Source: Alphaproteobacteria bacterium
GTDB taxonomy: Bacteria; Myxococcota_A; UBA796; GCA-2862545
NCBI GenBank assembly: GCA_020632955.1
Contig: JACKEO010000001.1
Span: forward strand, 124,001-188,000
DNA length: 64,000 nucleotides
Reading direction: 5' to 3'
The notes under the pieces are model-generated. The model saw only the letters and a program-made list of their open reading frames with translations, made no database searches and had not been told where the DNA came from. How positions within the stretch are numbered: position 1 is the first letter of the stretch; every line of letters begins with the position of its first letter. Both the position numbers and the translations under genes were made by a program. Shown here piece after piece: positions 42,971 to 51,197 of this stretch.

Positions 42971-44665
42971 CTAGGCCTCCTCGGGCTTGGTGATGACGTA
43001 CCTGCCGAGCACCAGCGCGTCCATCCCGGTGCGCGCGTAGCAGGCCCACGCCTCCTGGGGCGTGCACACGATGGGCTCGCCGCGGAGGTTGAAGGAGGTG
43101 TTGAGGAGCACGGGCACGCCCGTGCGTCGACCGAAGGCCTGGAGCAGGTCGTGGAAGCGCGGGTTGGAGGTGGGCGTCACGGTCTGCAGCCGCGCCGTGC
43201 CGTCCACGTGGGTGATGCTCGGCAGGATGGCCTGCGCCTCGGGCTTCACGGGCACGGCGAGCAGCATGAAGGGGCTCGGGTGCGTGGTGTCGAAGTAGGT
43301 GCCGGCATCGTCGAGGGGCACGGCCGGCGCGAAGGGCCGGAAGGACTCGCGGAACTTCACCCGCGCGTTGAGGCGGTCCTTCATCCCGGGGTCGCGCGGG
43401 TCGGCGAGGATGCTGCGGTTGCCCAGGGCGCGGGGACCGTACTCCATGCGCCCCTGGAACCAGCCCACCACCAGGCCGCGCTCGATCAGGCCGGCGACGT
43501 GGTCGACCAGTTCCTCGTCGTCGAGGCGGACGTAGTCGGCGCCCACCTCGGCGAGCAGGGCCTCGATGGCCGCGTCGTCGTAGGACGGCCCCAGGTAGGC
43601 GTGCTCCATGCGCGGCCGCTCGGTGCCGCCCAGCAGGGCCGAGTAGACGTGCAGGGCGCTGCCGAGCGCGCCGCCGTCGTCACCCGAGGCCGGCTGCACG
43701 AAGATGCGCTCGATGGGCGTGTCGCGGAGGATGCGGCCGTTGGCCACGCAGTTGAGCCCCACACCGCCGGCGATGCAGAGGTCGGTGAGGCCGTAGGTGG
43801 CGTGGGCGTGCTTCACGAGCTGGAGGATGGCCTCCTCCACCACGAGCTGCAGCGAGGCCGCCAGGTCCTTGTGCTCCTGCCGCAGCTCCGACTCCGGCGT
43901 GCGCGGCGGGATGGTGAGCGCCGCGAAGCGCTCGTTGGTCATCACCAGGTCGTAGTGGAAGGAGAAGTGGTCGAGATCGAGCTGGAAGCTGCCGTCGTCG
44001 AACACCCGGAAGACCTTGCGGAGCTGGTCGGCGAAGCGGGGCTCGCCGTACGAGGCCAGGCCCATCACCTTGCCCTCGCCCCCGTTCACCTTGAAGCCGA
44101 GGTGGGCCGTGACGGAGCTGTAGAGCAGGCCGATGGAGTGCGGGAAGCGCACGTCGCGATCGAGCCGGATCCGAGTGCCCTCGGCCACGCCCATCGCCAG
44201 GGTGGACCACTCGCCCGTGCCGTCCATCGTGAGCACGATCGCCTTGTCGAAGCCCGACGGCAGGAAGGCGCTGGCCGCGTGCGCGTAGTGGTGGTCGGAG
44301 AAGTAGATCTTCCCCTGGTAGCCGGTCTGCTGGCGGATGATCTGGGGCACGCGCAGCTTGTAGTTGAGCCACATCGGCAGGAAGCGCCGGAAGCTCGCGT
44401 AGCTGCGCGGCCACACCATCAGGTGGCTCTTGAGGATGCGCTCGAACTTGAGGAAGGGCTTCTCGTAGAAGACGATGGCGTCGAGGTCGTCCACCCCGAT
44501 GCCCCCCTCGGCGAGCACGTACTCGAGCGCCCGCACCGGGAAGTCCACGGTGTGCTTGATGCGGAGGAAGCGCTCCTCCGCGGCGGCGGCCACCACCTCG
44601 CCGTCCCGCACGAGGCAGGCGGCGGAGTCGTGGTACATGTACGACATGCCCAGGACCGTGGTCAA
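42971..44665 (-). CDS. NodU/TobZ-family O-carbamoyltransferase
   Basis: 564 residues from TTG (TTGA overlap with the upstream gene); the N-terminus TTVLGMSYMYHDSAACLVRDG matches the family. ASKHA-fold domain: SDHHYAHAASAF (catalytic-type His), TMDGTGEWST, NGGEGKVMGLASYG, CIAGGVGLNCVANG, ASGDDGGALGSA. C-terminal domain: GRMEYGPRALGNRSILADPR, KFRESFRPFAPAV, NTSFNLRGEPIVCTPQEA. These enzymes make carbamoyl-adenylate from carbamoyl phosphate and ATP and transfer the carbamoyl group to hydroxyls of sugars or antibiotics. Central enzyme of the operon; acceptor unknown. Confidence 0.95.
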   Translation of the reverse strand: MTTVLGMSYMYHDSAACLVRDGEVVAAAAEERFLRIKHTVDFPVRALEYVLAEGGIGVDDLDAIVFYEKPFLKFERILKSHLMVWPRSYASFRRFLPMWLNYKLRVPQIIRQQTGYQGKIYFSDHHYAHAASAFLPSGFDKAIVLTMDGTGEWSTLAMGVAEGTRIRLDRDVRFPHSIGLLYSSVTAHLGFKVNGGEGKVMGLASYGEPRFADQLRKVFRVFDDGSFQLDLDHFSFHYDLVMTNERFAALTIPPRTPESELRQEHKDLAASLQLVVEEAILQLVKHAHATYGLTDLCIAGGVGLNCVANGRILRDTPIERIFVQPASGDDGGALGSALHVYSALLGGTERPRMEHAYLGPSYDDAAIEALLAEVGADYVRLDDEELVDHVAGLIERGLVVGWFQGRMEYGPRALGNRSILADPRDPGMKDRLNARVKFRESFRPFAPAVPLDDAGTYFDTTHPSPFMLLAVPVKPEAQAILPSITHVDGTARLQTVTPTSNPRFHDLLQAFGRRTGVPVLLNTSFNLRGEPIVCTPQEAWACYARTGMDALVLGRYVITKPEEA

Positions 44666-45144
44666 AACTGCCTCAGGAAGCGGTCTTCCGTGGTGTCGGG
44701 CGGTTCCTTCGTGGTGAGGTTCGAGTCCTTCACCGGCGTGGCGCGCAGGTAGTCGGCGCCGAAGGCCCGCACGAGGAGCGAGGTGGGGCCCACCACGAGC
44801 CAGTACACGAGGAAGATGGCCACCGAGGTGGCCACGTGACCGAACCACGCACCCAGCAGGCGGAAGGTGGCGGTGATGCGGTTGTAGACGAAGTTCAGCG
44901 CGAAGGCGAAGAGCGTGCGCACGCGGGTGGGCAGCAGGGCCGCCAGCGTGCTGACCACGTAGGCCGACCCCAGGCCCACCCGCTCCTTCGCGGGCTTGCC
45001 CTCCTCGGTGTACTGGTCGAACTGCATCGACCGGATGCGCGCCTCGACCTCGGCACGACGACGCGCCTTCTCCTCGGCGGAGAGGGAGTCGGGAGGGGGC
45101 GCCTGGGGGCCTGACCCGCCGTCGCGGGCGTCGGGCGTGCTCAT
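44662..45144 (-). CDS. SxtJ-like membrane protein
   Basis: 160 residues, ATGA-overlapping the PP-loop gene. A charged N-terminal half (SLSAEEKARRRAEVEARIRS) is followed by hydrophobic segments (about 56-85 and 100-123). The tail VGPTSLLVRAFGADYLR, then EDRFLRQF, resembles the conserved end of SxtJ-type proteins (GLLMR.xGxDPL ... FRQF) that accompany carbamoyltransferases. The N-terminal half is longer than in the forms I know. Role unknown. Confidence 0.72.
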   Translation of the reverse strand: MSTPDARDGGSGPQAPPPDSLSAEEKARRRAEVEARIRSMQFDQYTEEGKPAKERVGLGSAYVVSTLAALLPTRVRTLFAFALNFVYNRITATFRLLGAWFGHVATSVAIFLVYWLVVGPTSLLVRAFGADYLRATPVKDSNLTTKEPPDTTEDRFLRQF

Positions 45145-45941
45145 TCGGCGGAGCGCTCCAGCAGACGCGCCAGTCGACCACCCTTCCCCTCGCTCGCGAC
45201 CCACTCCTCGGTGAGCTCGCGCGCGTGGTCGAGCTTGCCGGACAGGTAGGTCTTCGTCTCGGCCTCGTACTCCTCGAAGGTGTGGTTGTTCATGTAGCGA
45301 CGCATGAACATGCCCAGCAGGATGTGCTGGGTGCAGATGACCTGCTTGTCCTTCGTGGTGCGCTTGACCTGCGGGCTGTCGGTGATGCCGAGCCGGAAGA
45401 GCTCCGCCTCGGTGTCGAGCCCGTACTCGAAGACGGGGTGGACCAGGGTGATGCCGAACTGCGCGTAGAAGTCGACGAGCTCGGGGATGAGGATGTTCTC
45501 GTTCTGCTCGGCGAACTGCTCGTTGCCGTGCACCGCGCCGTCGGCCGCGAAGCGGATGCCGTGCTCGATGCAGAAGAGCGCGGTGCGCCAGTGCATGGCG
45601 AGCTTGCAGTGACCGCAGGGCACCGAGGTCATCGTGCCGTGCTTCAGCAGGCTGCGGAGCTTCTTGTGCCCCTCGATCTCCTCGTACATCTTCCCGTACG
45701 GCAGCTTGTGCAGCGTGATCTCGGACTGCGGGAAGCGCCGCTGCATCCGCTCGAAGTGCACGTCGGGGTGATCCGAGTGCAGGAAGCCGAGGCGGAGGTA
45801 CGTGACGAGCTTGACCTTGGGGAAGCGCTCCGCCAGCCGCGCCGCCGCCAGCGTGGAGTCGCAGCCACCCGAGTACATCAGCGCAACGCCGTGCTCCAGC
45901 GCAGGATCCGCCGGATCGATCGCTTCGTCCCAGCGCGGCAC
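45141..45941 (-). CDS. PP-loop ATP pyrophosphatase (adenine nucleotide alpha-hydrolase family)
   Basis: 266 residues from the GTG five bases after GGGAG; another GTG two codons earlier is possible. The PP-loop is ALMYSGGCDSTLAAARLA (SGGxDS), as in enzymes that adenylate a substrate and release pyrophosphate (ThiI, TilS, QueC, asparagine-synthetase type). VPCGHCKLAMHWRTA adds a CxxC pair, and FAADGAVHGNEQFAEQNEN may form the substrate pocket. First gene of the six-gene carbamoyltransferase operon. A role in activating the acceptor or an amide-forming step is inference. Confidence 0.85.
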   Translation of the reverse strand: MPRWDEAIDPADPALEHGVALMYSGGCDSTLAAARLAERFPKVKLVTYLRLGFLHSDHPDVHFERMQRRFPQSEITLHKLPYGKMYEEIEGHKKLRSLLKHGTMTSVPCGHCKLAMHWRTALFCIEHGIRFAADGAVHGNEQFAEQNENILIPELVDFYAQFGITLVHPVFEYGLDTEAELFRLGITDSPQVKRTTKDKQVICTQHILLGMFMRRYMNNHTFEEYEAETKTYLSGKLDHARELTEEWVASEGKGGRLARLLERSAE

Positions 45942-45963
45942 AGGCACTCCCGGGTGAAGCCCA

Positions 45964-45969
45964 AGGGTA
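45964..45969 (-). promoter_or_regulatory. -10-like element TACCCT for the carbamoyltransferase operon
   Basis: Read on the minus strand, GGTACCCTTGG lies 22 bp before the GTG start of the PP-loop gene. TAnnnT class. Overlaps among the first four genes suggest that it serves the whole operon. Confidence 0.45.
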
Positions 45970-46021
45970 CCACCCACGGGGGGGAGACGCCAAGGTGGGG
46001 ACGGGGGCGGTGGTGGGGCGG

Positions 46022-46250
46022 CAGCCGCCACAGAGGCACAGAGGGCGCAGAGGCCGGCACAGAGGTCGGCAGGTGCGGGCCTCTGTGCCTCCCTGGGTGG
46101 GTTCCACGGTGCCTGGGGGTGTCGGGGCGGGGCGCGGTGTCGGCGGGCGGCGCGTTTCCGCGCCGCGCGGGGAGGAACAGAGGCTCAGTGCGCCGTGTCG
46201 TTCCACGCTCCGTGCACCCCTCCGTGACCTCTGTGCCTCTGTGGCGGCTG
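46022..46250. repeat. inverted-repeat element built from CACAGAGG units
   Basis: A perfect 23-bp inverted repeat bounds the element: left arm 46022-46044 (containing CCGCCACAGAGGCACAGAGG), right arm 46228-46250. Inside are further CACAGAGG/CCTCTGTG copies (about 46058-46066 and 46081-46091) and a GCGGCGCG-tttc-CGCGCCGC hairpin near 46150. The 313-bp gap has no gene. The structure resembles small non-autonomous palindromic elements (REP/MITE-like). I see no flanking target duplication. Confidence 0.68.
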
Positions 46251-46255
46251 ACCGA

Positions 46256-48163
46256 TCAGCCGCCGACCACCTGCGGTCCCGTCCACCCCTGGTCGCGCAT
46301 CCACCGGACGAAGGTGGTCATCGCGCTGCCCACGTCGGTGTTGTTCTTCACGACCTTCTCCCGGAAGGAGAAGCGGGTGACGTGGTCCTTGTCGTAGGAG
46401 CCGAAGGCGTAGTGGTCGAAGCCGTGGCCCTCGTCGAGGTGGCCCAGCAGGTTCCCCTTCGCCAGGGCGGGCGTGTAGAGGAAGGAGGTGGAGCCGTAGA
46501 CGTGGCCGTCCCAGTCGACGGTGACGTGGTCGTTGGTGCGCACCTCGCGCAGGCTCTCGCCGAGGTTGACCAGCAGGGCCTCGCAGCTGCCGTCGGCCCA
46601 GCGGCGCTGGAGCTCGAGGCCCAGCCGGAAGAGCTCGCGGCCGAAGGCGGCCGATCCCTCGGGGCTCCAGATGCGGCCCATGGCGTAGTTGAGCTGGATG
46701 CGCCGGAAGCCGAGGCCCGCGAGGTGGAAGAAGCTGTCGACCAGGCGGTCGACGGCCTTCTCGGACACCACCATGATGGCGTCGACGGCGAAGCCCCGAT
46801 CGAGCACCGCGCGGGCGTGGGTGGCGGGGCTGTGGGCGTAGCTGTCCCAGCCGGGCTCGCGGCCGGGGCGCTGCAGGTGCTGCACCTCGGCGTCGCCGTC
46901 GAGGGAGAGCTGGAAGGCCACCGGGCGGGAGGCGAGCCAGTCGAGGCGGGCCTCGTCGAGGCTGAAGCCGTTCGTGGTGATGCGGAAGTCGAGGTCGCGG
47001 CCGAGCTGCCCGGCCTGCTCCAGGCCGTAGGCGATGGCGTGCTGCACCACCGGCCAGTTCTCCATGGGCTCGCCGCCGAAGAAGTGGAGGGTGAGCGCCT
47101 CGGCGTGGCTCGACAGCAGCAGGTCGACCGCCCGCTCGGCGGTGGCGGGCGTCATCTCCCGCCCCGCCTGCTTGGGGATGGTGCAGTAGGTGCAGCGCAG
47201 CTCGCACTGCCAGGTGGGCACCATGAACATCGTGGGCCGGAAGGCCTGGCTGAAGCGTGCGGCGGCGTCCTGCCAGGTGCTGGCCGGCCCCAGCACCCCG
47301 GCCGCGCGGGGCACCGGTGAGGCATCGCCCGCCTCCCGCCGCTTCGACGGCACGTCGCGCAGCGCCCGCAGCGCCGCCGTGCGCGGGGCCTCGTCGAGCA
47401 GGCGTCGCAGGCGCGCCCGGGCGGCGTCGGCATCGGGCAGCGCCGCCCACGCCTCGGCGAGACGGGTCACGCGCTCGGGGGTGACCGGATCGCCCGCGAA
47501 CACGTGCGCCGCCGCGTCCATCCACGCTTCCCCCGTGGCGGGCACGCGCAGGGTGGGCTCGTGACCCTCCAGGTGCAGGCGCAGCAGCGCCACCAGCAGG
47601 TCGCCGACGGCCGGCAGGTCCACCTCCGGCGGCAGCTCCACCGGACCCACGCGCAGCGGCAGCCCGCGACGCCGCAGGCGATCGATCGCGTCGAGCGCGG
47701 CGCGCCGGAGCCTCGGACGCGCCGCCACCGGGCCGCGCAGGCGCACGGGGAGCACCGGCTGCTCGAGGCCCACCGCCGCCACGGCGTCGGCGTAGGCCGC
47801 GAGGGCCCCGGTGACGGCCTCGGGCGTGAGCTCGGTGCCCAGGCGGCCGGGCCAGACCACGGCACCACCGCCGTCGAGCAGCACCCCCGCGGCGAGCAGG
47901 GCGCGCCCCGCCTCGCCCTCGGGCTCCACGGTCCAGCCCCCCTCCCCCTGCGCCTGCAGACCCGGCAGATCGGACGCGAGGAGGCAGGTCTCGTCGGCCT
48001 CGGGCACGAGCAGGCCCCCGCGCACGCTGGCGGCGTCCACCAGCCGGACGCTGGCGAGGTCGTCGCCGCGGCGCGCCCGGAGGTCGAGCGCATCGCGACA
48101 GGCCTCGCCCGCGCCCGGTGGCAGCAGATCGGCGACGACGAGCAGGCGCGCGACGGGCTCCAC
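46256..48163 (-). CDS. radical SAM protein with large unassigned N-terminal region
   Basis: 635 residues from GTG. Residues 1-300 are an Ala/Leu/Arg-rich region without recognised motifs. The radical SAM core begins TMFMVPTWQCELRCTYCTIPK with Cys320/Cys324/Cys327, then LHFFGGEPMEN (GGEP 363-366), RITTNGF and AFQLSLDGDAEVQH. This matches the anaerobic-sulfatase-maturase/peptide-modifying branch, but the usual Cys-rich SPASM tail is not evident. It cleaves SAM to a 5'-deoxyadenosyl radical; substrate unknown. It lies upstream of the carbamoyltransferase operon on the same strand, separated by the repeat element. Confidence 0.88.
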   Translation of the reverse strand: MEPVARLLVVADLLPPGAGEACRDALDLRARRGDDLASVRLVDAASVRGGLLVPEADETCLLASDLPGLQAQGEGGWTVEPEGEAGRALLAAGVLLDGGGAVVWPGRLGTELTPEAVTGALAAYADAVAAVGLEQPVLPVRLRGPVAARPRLRRAALDAIDRLRRRGLPLRVGPVELPPEVDLPAVGDLLVALLRLHLEGHEPTLRVPATGEAWMDAAAHVFAGDPVTPERVTRLAEAWAALPDADAARARLRRLLDEAPRTAALRALRDVPSKRREAGDASPVPRAAGVLGPASTWQDAAARFSQAFRPTMFMVPTWQCELRCTYCTIPKQAGREMTPATAERAVDLLLSSHAEALTLHFFGGEPMENWPVVQHAIAYGLEQAGQLGRDLDFRITTNGFSLDEARLDWLASRPVAFQLSLDGDAEVQHLQRPGREPGWDSYAHSPATHARAVLDRGFAVDAIMVVSEKAVDRLVDSFFHLAGLGFRRIQLNYAMGRIWSPEGSAAFGRELFRLGLELQRRWADGSCEALLVNLGESLREVRTNDHVTVDWDGHVYGSTSFLYTPALAKGNLLGHLDEGHGFDHYAFGSYDKDHVTRFSFREKVVKNNTDVGSAMTTFVRWMRDQGWTGPQVVGG

Positions 48164-48190
48164 GACGTCCTCGGAGGGAGGCGAGCAGCG

Positions 48191-48196
48191 AGGATA
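48191..48196 (-). promoter_or_regulatory. -10-like element TATCCT for the radical SAM gene
   Basis: Read on the minus strand, GCTATCCTCGC lies 27 bp before the GTG start. Near-consensus -10 of the TAnnnT class; no -35 seen. Confidence 0.5.
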
Positions 48197-48286
48197 GCAC
48201 GTCCCGCGCCCGGGCCCCTCACGCGCACCCGTGCCGCACCGGGACGAACCCGCTAGGCCCCGCGTGTTCCGCCTCGGGAGGTGCCG

Positions 48287-48844
48287 ATGCACCGCTGGTC
48301 CTGGACGTCCGCCCTGCTCGCCCTGTCCCTGTCCGCGCCCGCCTTCGCCGGCGAGCTCGCGGGCGTCACCGTGCCCGACAGCGTCACGGTGGGCGACACG
48401 CCCCTGGTGCTGAACGGGCTCGGCCTGCGCGAGTTCCTCTGGATCGACATCTACGTGGGCGGGCTCTACCTGCCCGAGAAGACGAAGGACGCCGCCAAGG
48501 CGATGACCGCCGACGTGCCGAAGCGCGTGGTCATGGAGTTCATCTTCCGCAAGGTGAGCCGCCAGCGCATGGTCGACACCTTTCGCGACGGCTTCGCCGC
48601 CCAGGGCCTGTCGGACACCCTCAAGGATCGCCTGGCGAAGCTCGAGGCGATGATGGACGGCGACGTGGTGGCCGGCGACACGGTGGTGCTCGACTACGTC
48701 CCCGGCACCGGCCTCACGGTGTCCTTCAACGGCAAGGCCAAGGGCACCATCGAGGGCGCGGACTTCATGCAGGCCGTGCTGGGCATCTACATCGGCGACA
48801 AGCCGGCCAGCGAGAAGCTCAAGGCGGGCATGCTCGGTGGCTGA
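48287..48844 (+). CDS. secreted chalcone-isomerase-like protein
   Basis: 185 residues. ATG is preceded by GGGAGG; an upstream GTG (48281) lies inside that site and is rejected. A signal peptide ends near APAFAG. The mature part matches the chalcone-isomerase-like fold: LVLNGLGLREFLWIDIYVGGLYLP, then RVVMEFIFRKVSRQRM, then VSFNGKAKGTIEGADFMQAVLGIYIGDKPAS. Bacterial members bind fatty acids or have no known substrate. The stop overlaps the pdxH start by 8 bp. Confidence 0.9.
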   Translation: MHRWSWTSALLALSLSAPAFAGELAGVTVPDSVTVGDTPLVLNGLGLREFLWIDIYVGGLYLPEKTKDAAKAMTADVPKRVVMEFIFRKVSRQRMVDTFRDGFAAQGLSDTLKDRLAKLEAMMDGDVVAGDTVVLDYVPGTGLTVSFNGKAKGTIEGADFMQAVLGIYIGDKPASEKLKAGMLGG

Positions 48845-49418
48845 GGCGCCGTGGTACGCGCCCTTCGCGGCGTGGTGGGCCGAGGCCGAGGCCCACGAGC
48901 CCCGCGTGCCCGACGCGATGCAGATCGCCACCGTGGACGCGGACGGCAGCCCCAGCCTGCGCACCGTGCTGCTCAAGGAGCACGGTCCGGACGGGCTGGT
49001 CTTCTACACCCACACCACCAGCCGCAAGGGTCGCGCCCTGGCCGCCGACAGCCGCCTCGCCGCCTGCCTGCACTGGAAGTCGCTGGAGCGGCAGGTGCTC
49101 GCGGAGGGACGGGTGGTGCCCGTGACCGCCACCCAGGCCGACGCCTACTGGGCCACGCGACCGCGGGGGAGCCAGCTCGGCGCGTGGGCCAGCCCCCAGA
49201 GCGAGGAGATCGCGGATCGCCAGGTGCTGCTGGACGGGGTGGACGCCGCGGCCCGGCGCTTCGACGGGCAGGAGGTCCCCCGCCCCGCCGGGTGGAGCGG
49301 CTTCCGGCTGGTGCCGGAGCGGGTGGAGCTGTGGCAGGGCCACGCCGATCGCCTGCACGAGCGCCGCTGCTGGCTGCGCGAGGACGGCGTGTGGCGCCAG
49401 GTGCTGCTCGCCCCCTAG
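48837..49418 (+). CDS. pdxH: pyridoxamine 5'-phosphate oxidase
   Basis: 193 residues from GTG. FMN split-barrel with PdxH motifs: DAMQIATVDADGSPSLRTVLLKEH, VFYTHTTSRKGRALA, the GSQLGAWASPQS loop and the C-terminal WSGFRLVPERVELWQGHADRLHER, which binds the PLP phosphate. Slightly shorter than the usual 210-220 residues because the N-terminus is trimmed. It oxidises PNP/PMP to PLP. Translationally coupled to the chalcone-isomerase-like gene. Confidence 0.95.
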   Translation: MAEAPWYAPFAAWWAEAEAHEPRVPDAMQIATVDADGSPSLRTVLLKEHGPDGLVFYTHTTSRKGRALAADSRLAACLHWKSLERQVLAEGRVVPVTATQADAYWATRPRGSQLGAWASPQSEEIADRQVLLDGVDAAARRFDGQEVPRPAGWSGFRLVPERVELWQGHADRLHERRCWLREDGVWRQVLLAP

Positions 49419-49449
49419 ACCGGCGTGGGGTCGGCTCGCGGTGTTCGCG

Positions 49450-50190
49450 TCAGGTCGGGCCGGCGTCCTCGGGGACGGCAGCGGGCTCCTCCGTGGGCGC
49501 CACCTCCTCCACGCGGGCGCGACGTCCGGGCAGGGCCGGCGCGAAGCCGAGGCCGACCCGCGGGGACGGCCCCGCCAGCACCTCCACGTACAATCCGTTC
49601 TGCAGGCGGAGGCGGGCCTGGATGCCCCCGTCGAAGACCACCTGCGGCTGGGCGCAGTCGGAAGCCACCACGGCGCACGCCGCCGACGTGGTGGACAGCG
49701 CGGCCCCCAGACGCACGCCGAAGGCCCAGGCCTCGGCCCCCCGTGCGGCGTCGCGGCGCCAGCCCAGCTCGGCGACGAAGGCACCGTGGGGGAGCACCCC
49801 GAGGTGGCCGTAGTCGTCGGTGGTGGGGGCGCCGCCCACCTGGAAGGGGATGGCGTAGGGCGCCGTGTACAGCGAGGCCCCGCCCACCACGCCCACCCGC
49901 ACCAGCGCGCGCTCCCGGGTGGGGACGACGGCGGCGAAGCCCGCCTCGGCACGGACGAGCGGACGGTCGTCGAGGAAGGCCCACAGGCCCTGCACCTCCC
50001 CGAGGAAGGCGAAGCCGCGGCGTCCGTCGTGGCGCACGGCCAGCTGCAGGCCCGCCACGGGGAGCTGCGTGGGGTAGTCCCAGCCCCCTGCGGCCGCGAT
50101 CGCGAGCGTGTGGGCGCCGGGCTCGGCGAGGGCCGGACCGGCGAGCAGCAGCAGGCCCACGGTGCCCAGGCAGCGGATCGGGGACGGCAT
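49450..50190 (-). CDS. hypothetical secreted, probably outer-membrane beta-barrel protein
   Basis: 246 residues. The signal peptide ends near GPALAEP. The rest shows alternating strands with aromatic ends and short turns (VAGLQLAVRHDGRRGFAFLGEVQGLW, RVGVVGGASLYTAPY, ARLRLQNGLYVEVLAGPSPRVGLGF), typical of a small barrel. Residues 222-246 form an acidic Pro/Glu tail. No family recognised. It lies 27 bp after rsgA on the same strand. Confidence 0.7.
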   Translation of the reverse strand: MPSPIRCLGTVGLLLLAGPALAEPGAHTLAIAAAGGWDYPTQLPVAGLQLAVRHDGRRGFAFLGEVQGLWAFLDDRPLVRAEAGFAAVVPTRERALVRVGVVGGASLYTAPYAIPFQVGGAPTTDDYGHLGVLPHGAFVAELGWRRDAARGAEAWAFGVRLGAALSTTSAACAVVASDCAQPQVVFDGGIQARLRLQNGLYVEVLAGPSPRVGLGFAPALPGRRARVEEVAPTEEPAAVPEDAGPT

Positions 50191-50217
50191 CGCCTCGCCT
50201 CGGAGGAGACGGGTGCC

Positions 50218-51132
50218 TCAGGGACGCGCGCGCGCCTCCTGATCGAGCACCTCGTCGAGCAGCCGACGATAGCGTGCCAGCAGCGCCTCGCCGACCTCCG
50301 CCTCGGCCACGCAGCCCTCCTCGCCGGGACGGTGCAGACAGTCACGGTAGCGACAGGCGAGCGGAGGCATGCCTGGGAAGGCGCCCTGGACGTCGGCGGC
50401 GGCGAGCCCGCTCGGCAGGAAGGTGCGGATGCCGGGGGAGTCCGCGACCTCGGCCGCGCCGAGCGCGTAGATCCGCGACGAGGTGGTGGTGTGCCGGCCC
50501 TGATCCCACCGCTCCGACACCTCACCGACCGGCCCCACGTCCACCTCGGGGAGGAGGGCCTGCACGAGGGAGGTCTTGCCCACGCCGGAGTGGCCCACGA
50601 AGGCCCAGGGACCCGGGGCATCGGCCTCCTCGAGGAAGGCGCGCACCGCATCGACGCCCTCCCCCGTGGGCGGCACGCAGCGCAGCACCGGCAGGCCCTG
50701 CGCCTCGCGAGCCGCCAGGTCGGCCTCGACCTCGGGCTCGACGCCGAGGTCGGCCTTGGTGACCACGAGCACCGCGTCGAGCCCGGCGGCGGCGGCCGCC
50801 ACCAGGTAGCGGTCCACCAGCCCGGGCCGGTAGGGCGGGTGCTGGGTGCTCGCGACGACGACGAGGCCGCCGAGGTGCGCGGCGATCACCTGGTCCCGGC
50901 CCTTGAAGTCGCGGCGCACCAGGGTGCGCTCCCGCGGCCGCACGCCGACGAGCTTGCCCCCCTCACCGTGGGCCGTGACCCAGTCGACGAGATCGCCCAC
51001 GACCGCACGCTGGCCCGAGAGGAAGCAGTCCCGCTCGCCGTCGTCGTCGGCGACCACGACCTTGCGGCCCTTGGTCGCGACCACGCGGCCCGCCCTCCGT
51101 CCTCGTCCCTCGCTGGAGCCGCCTCGCGCCAC
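50218..51132 (-). CDS. rsgA: ribosome small-subunit-dependent GTPase A
   Basis: 304 residues, GTG after GGAGGG. N-terminal OB domain, then a circularly permuted GTPase: G4 TKAD (VVTKADLG) before G1 GHSGVGKTS and G3 ADSPGIRTF. The C-terminal zinc knuckle is CRYRDCLHRPGEEGC. RsgA acts in late 30S maturation. Confidence 0.96.
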   Translation of the reverse strand: MARGGSSEGRGRRAGRVVATKGRKVVVADDDGERDCFLSGQRAVVGDLVDWVTAHGEGGKLVGVRPRERTLVRRDFKGRDQVIAAHLGGLVVVASTQHPPYRPGLVDRYLVAAAAAGLDAVLVVTKADLGVEPEVEADLAAREAQGLPVLRCVPPTGEGVDAVRAFLEEADAPGPWAFVGHSGVGKTSLVQALLPEVDVGPVGEVSERWDQGRHTTTSSRIYALGAAEVADSPGIRTFLPSGLAAADVQGAFPGMPPLACRYRDCLHRPGEEGCVAEAEVGEALLARYRRLLDEVLDQEARARP

Positions 51133-51197
51133 GCGGTACCCTCCCGCTCCCGCGGGTAGCCGCGGCGCCTGTCCACGGCCACGCCCCCGGAGCTTCG

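Noticed and set aside
46022..46250. Repeat element as a CRISPR or a tRNA/rRNA fragment
   Set aside because: It has a two-arm inverted-repeat layout without regular spacers, and no cloverleaf or rRNA similarity.
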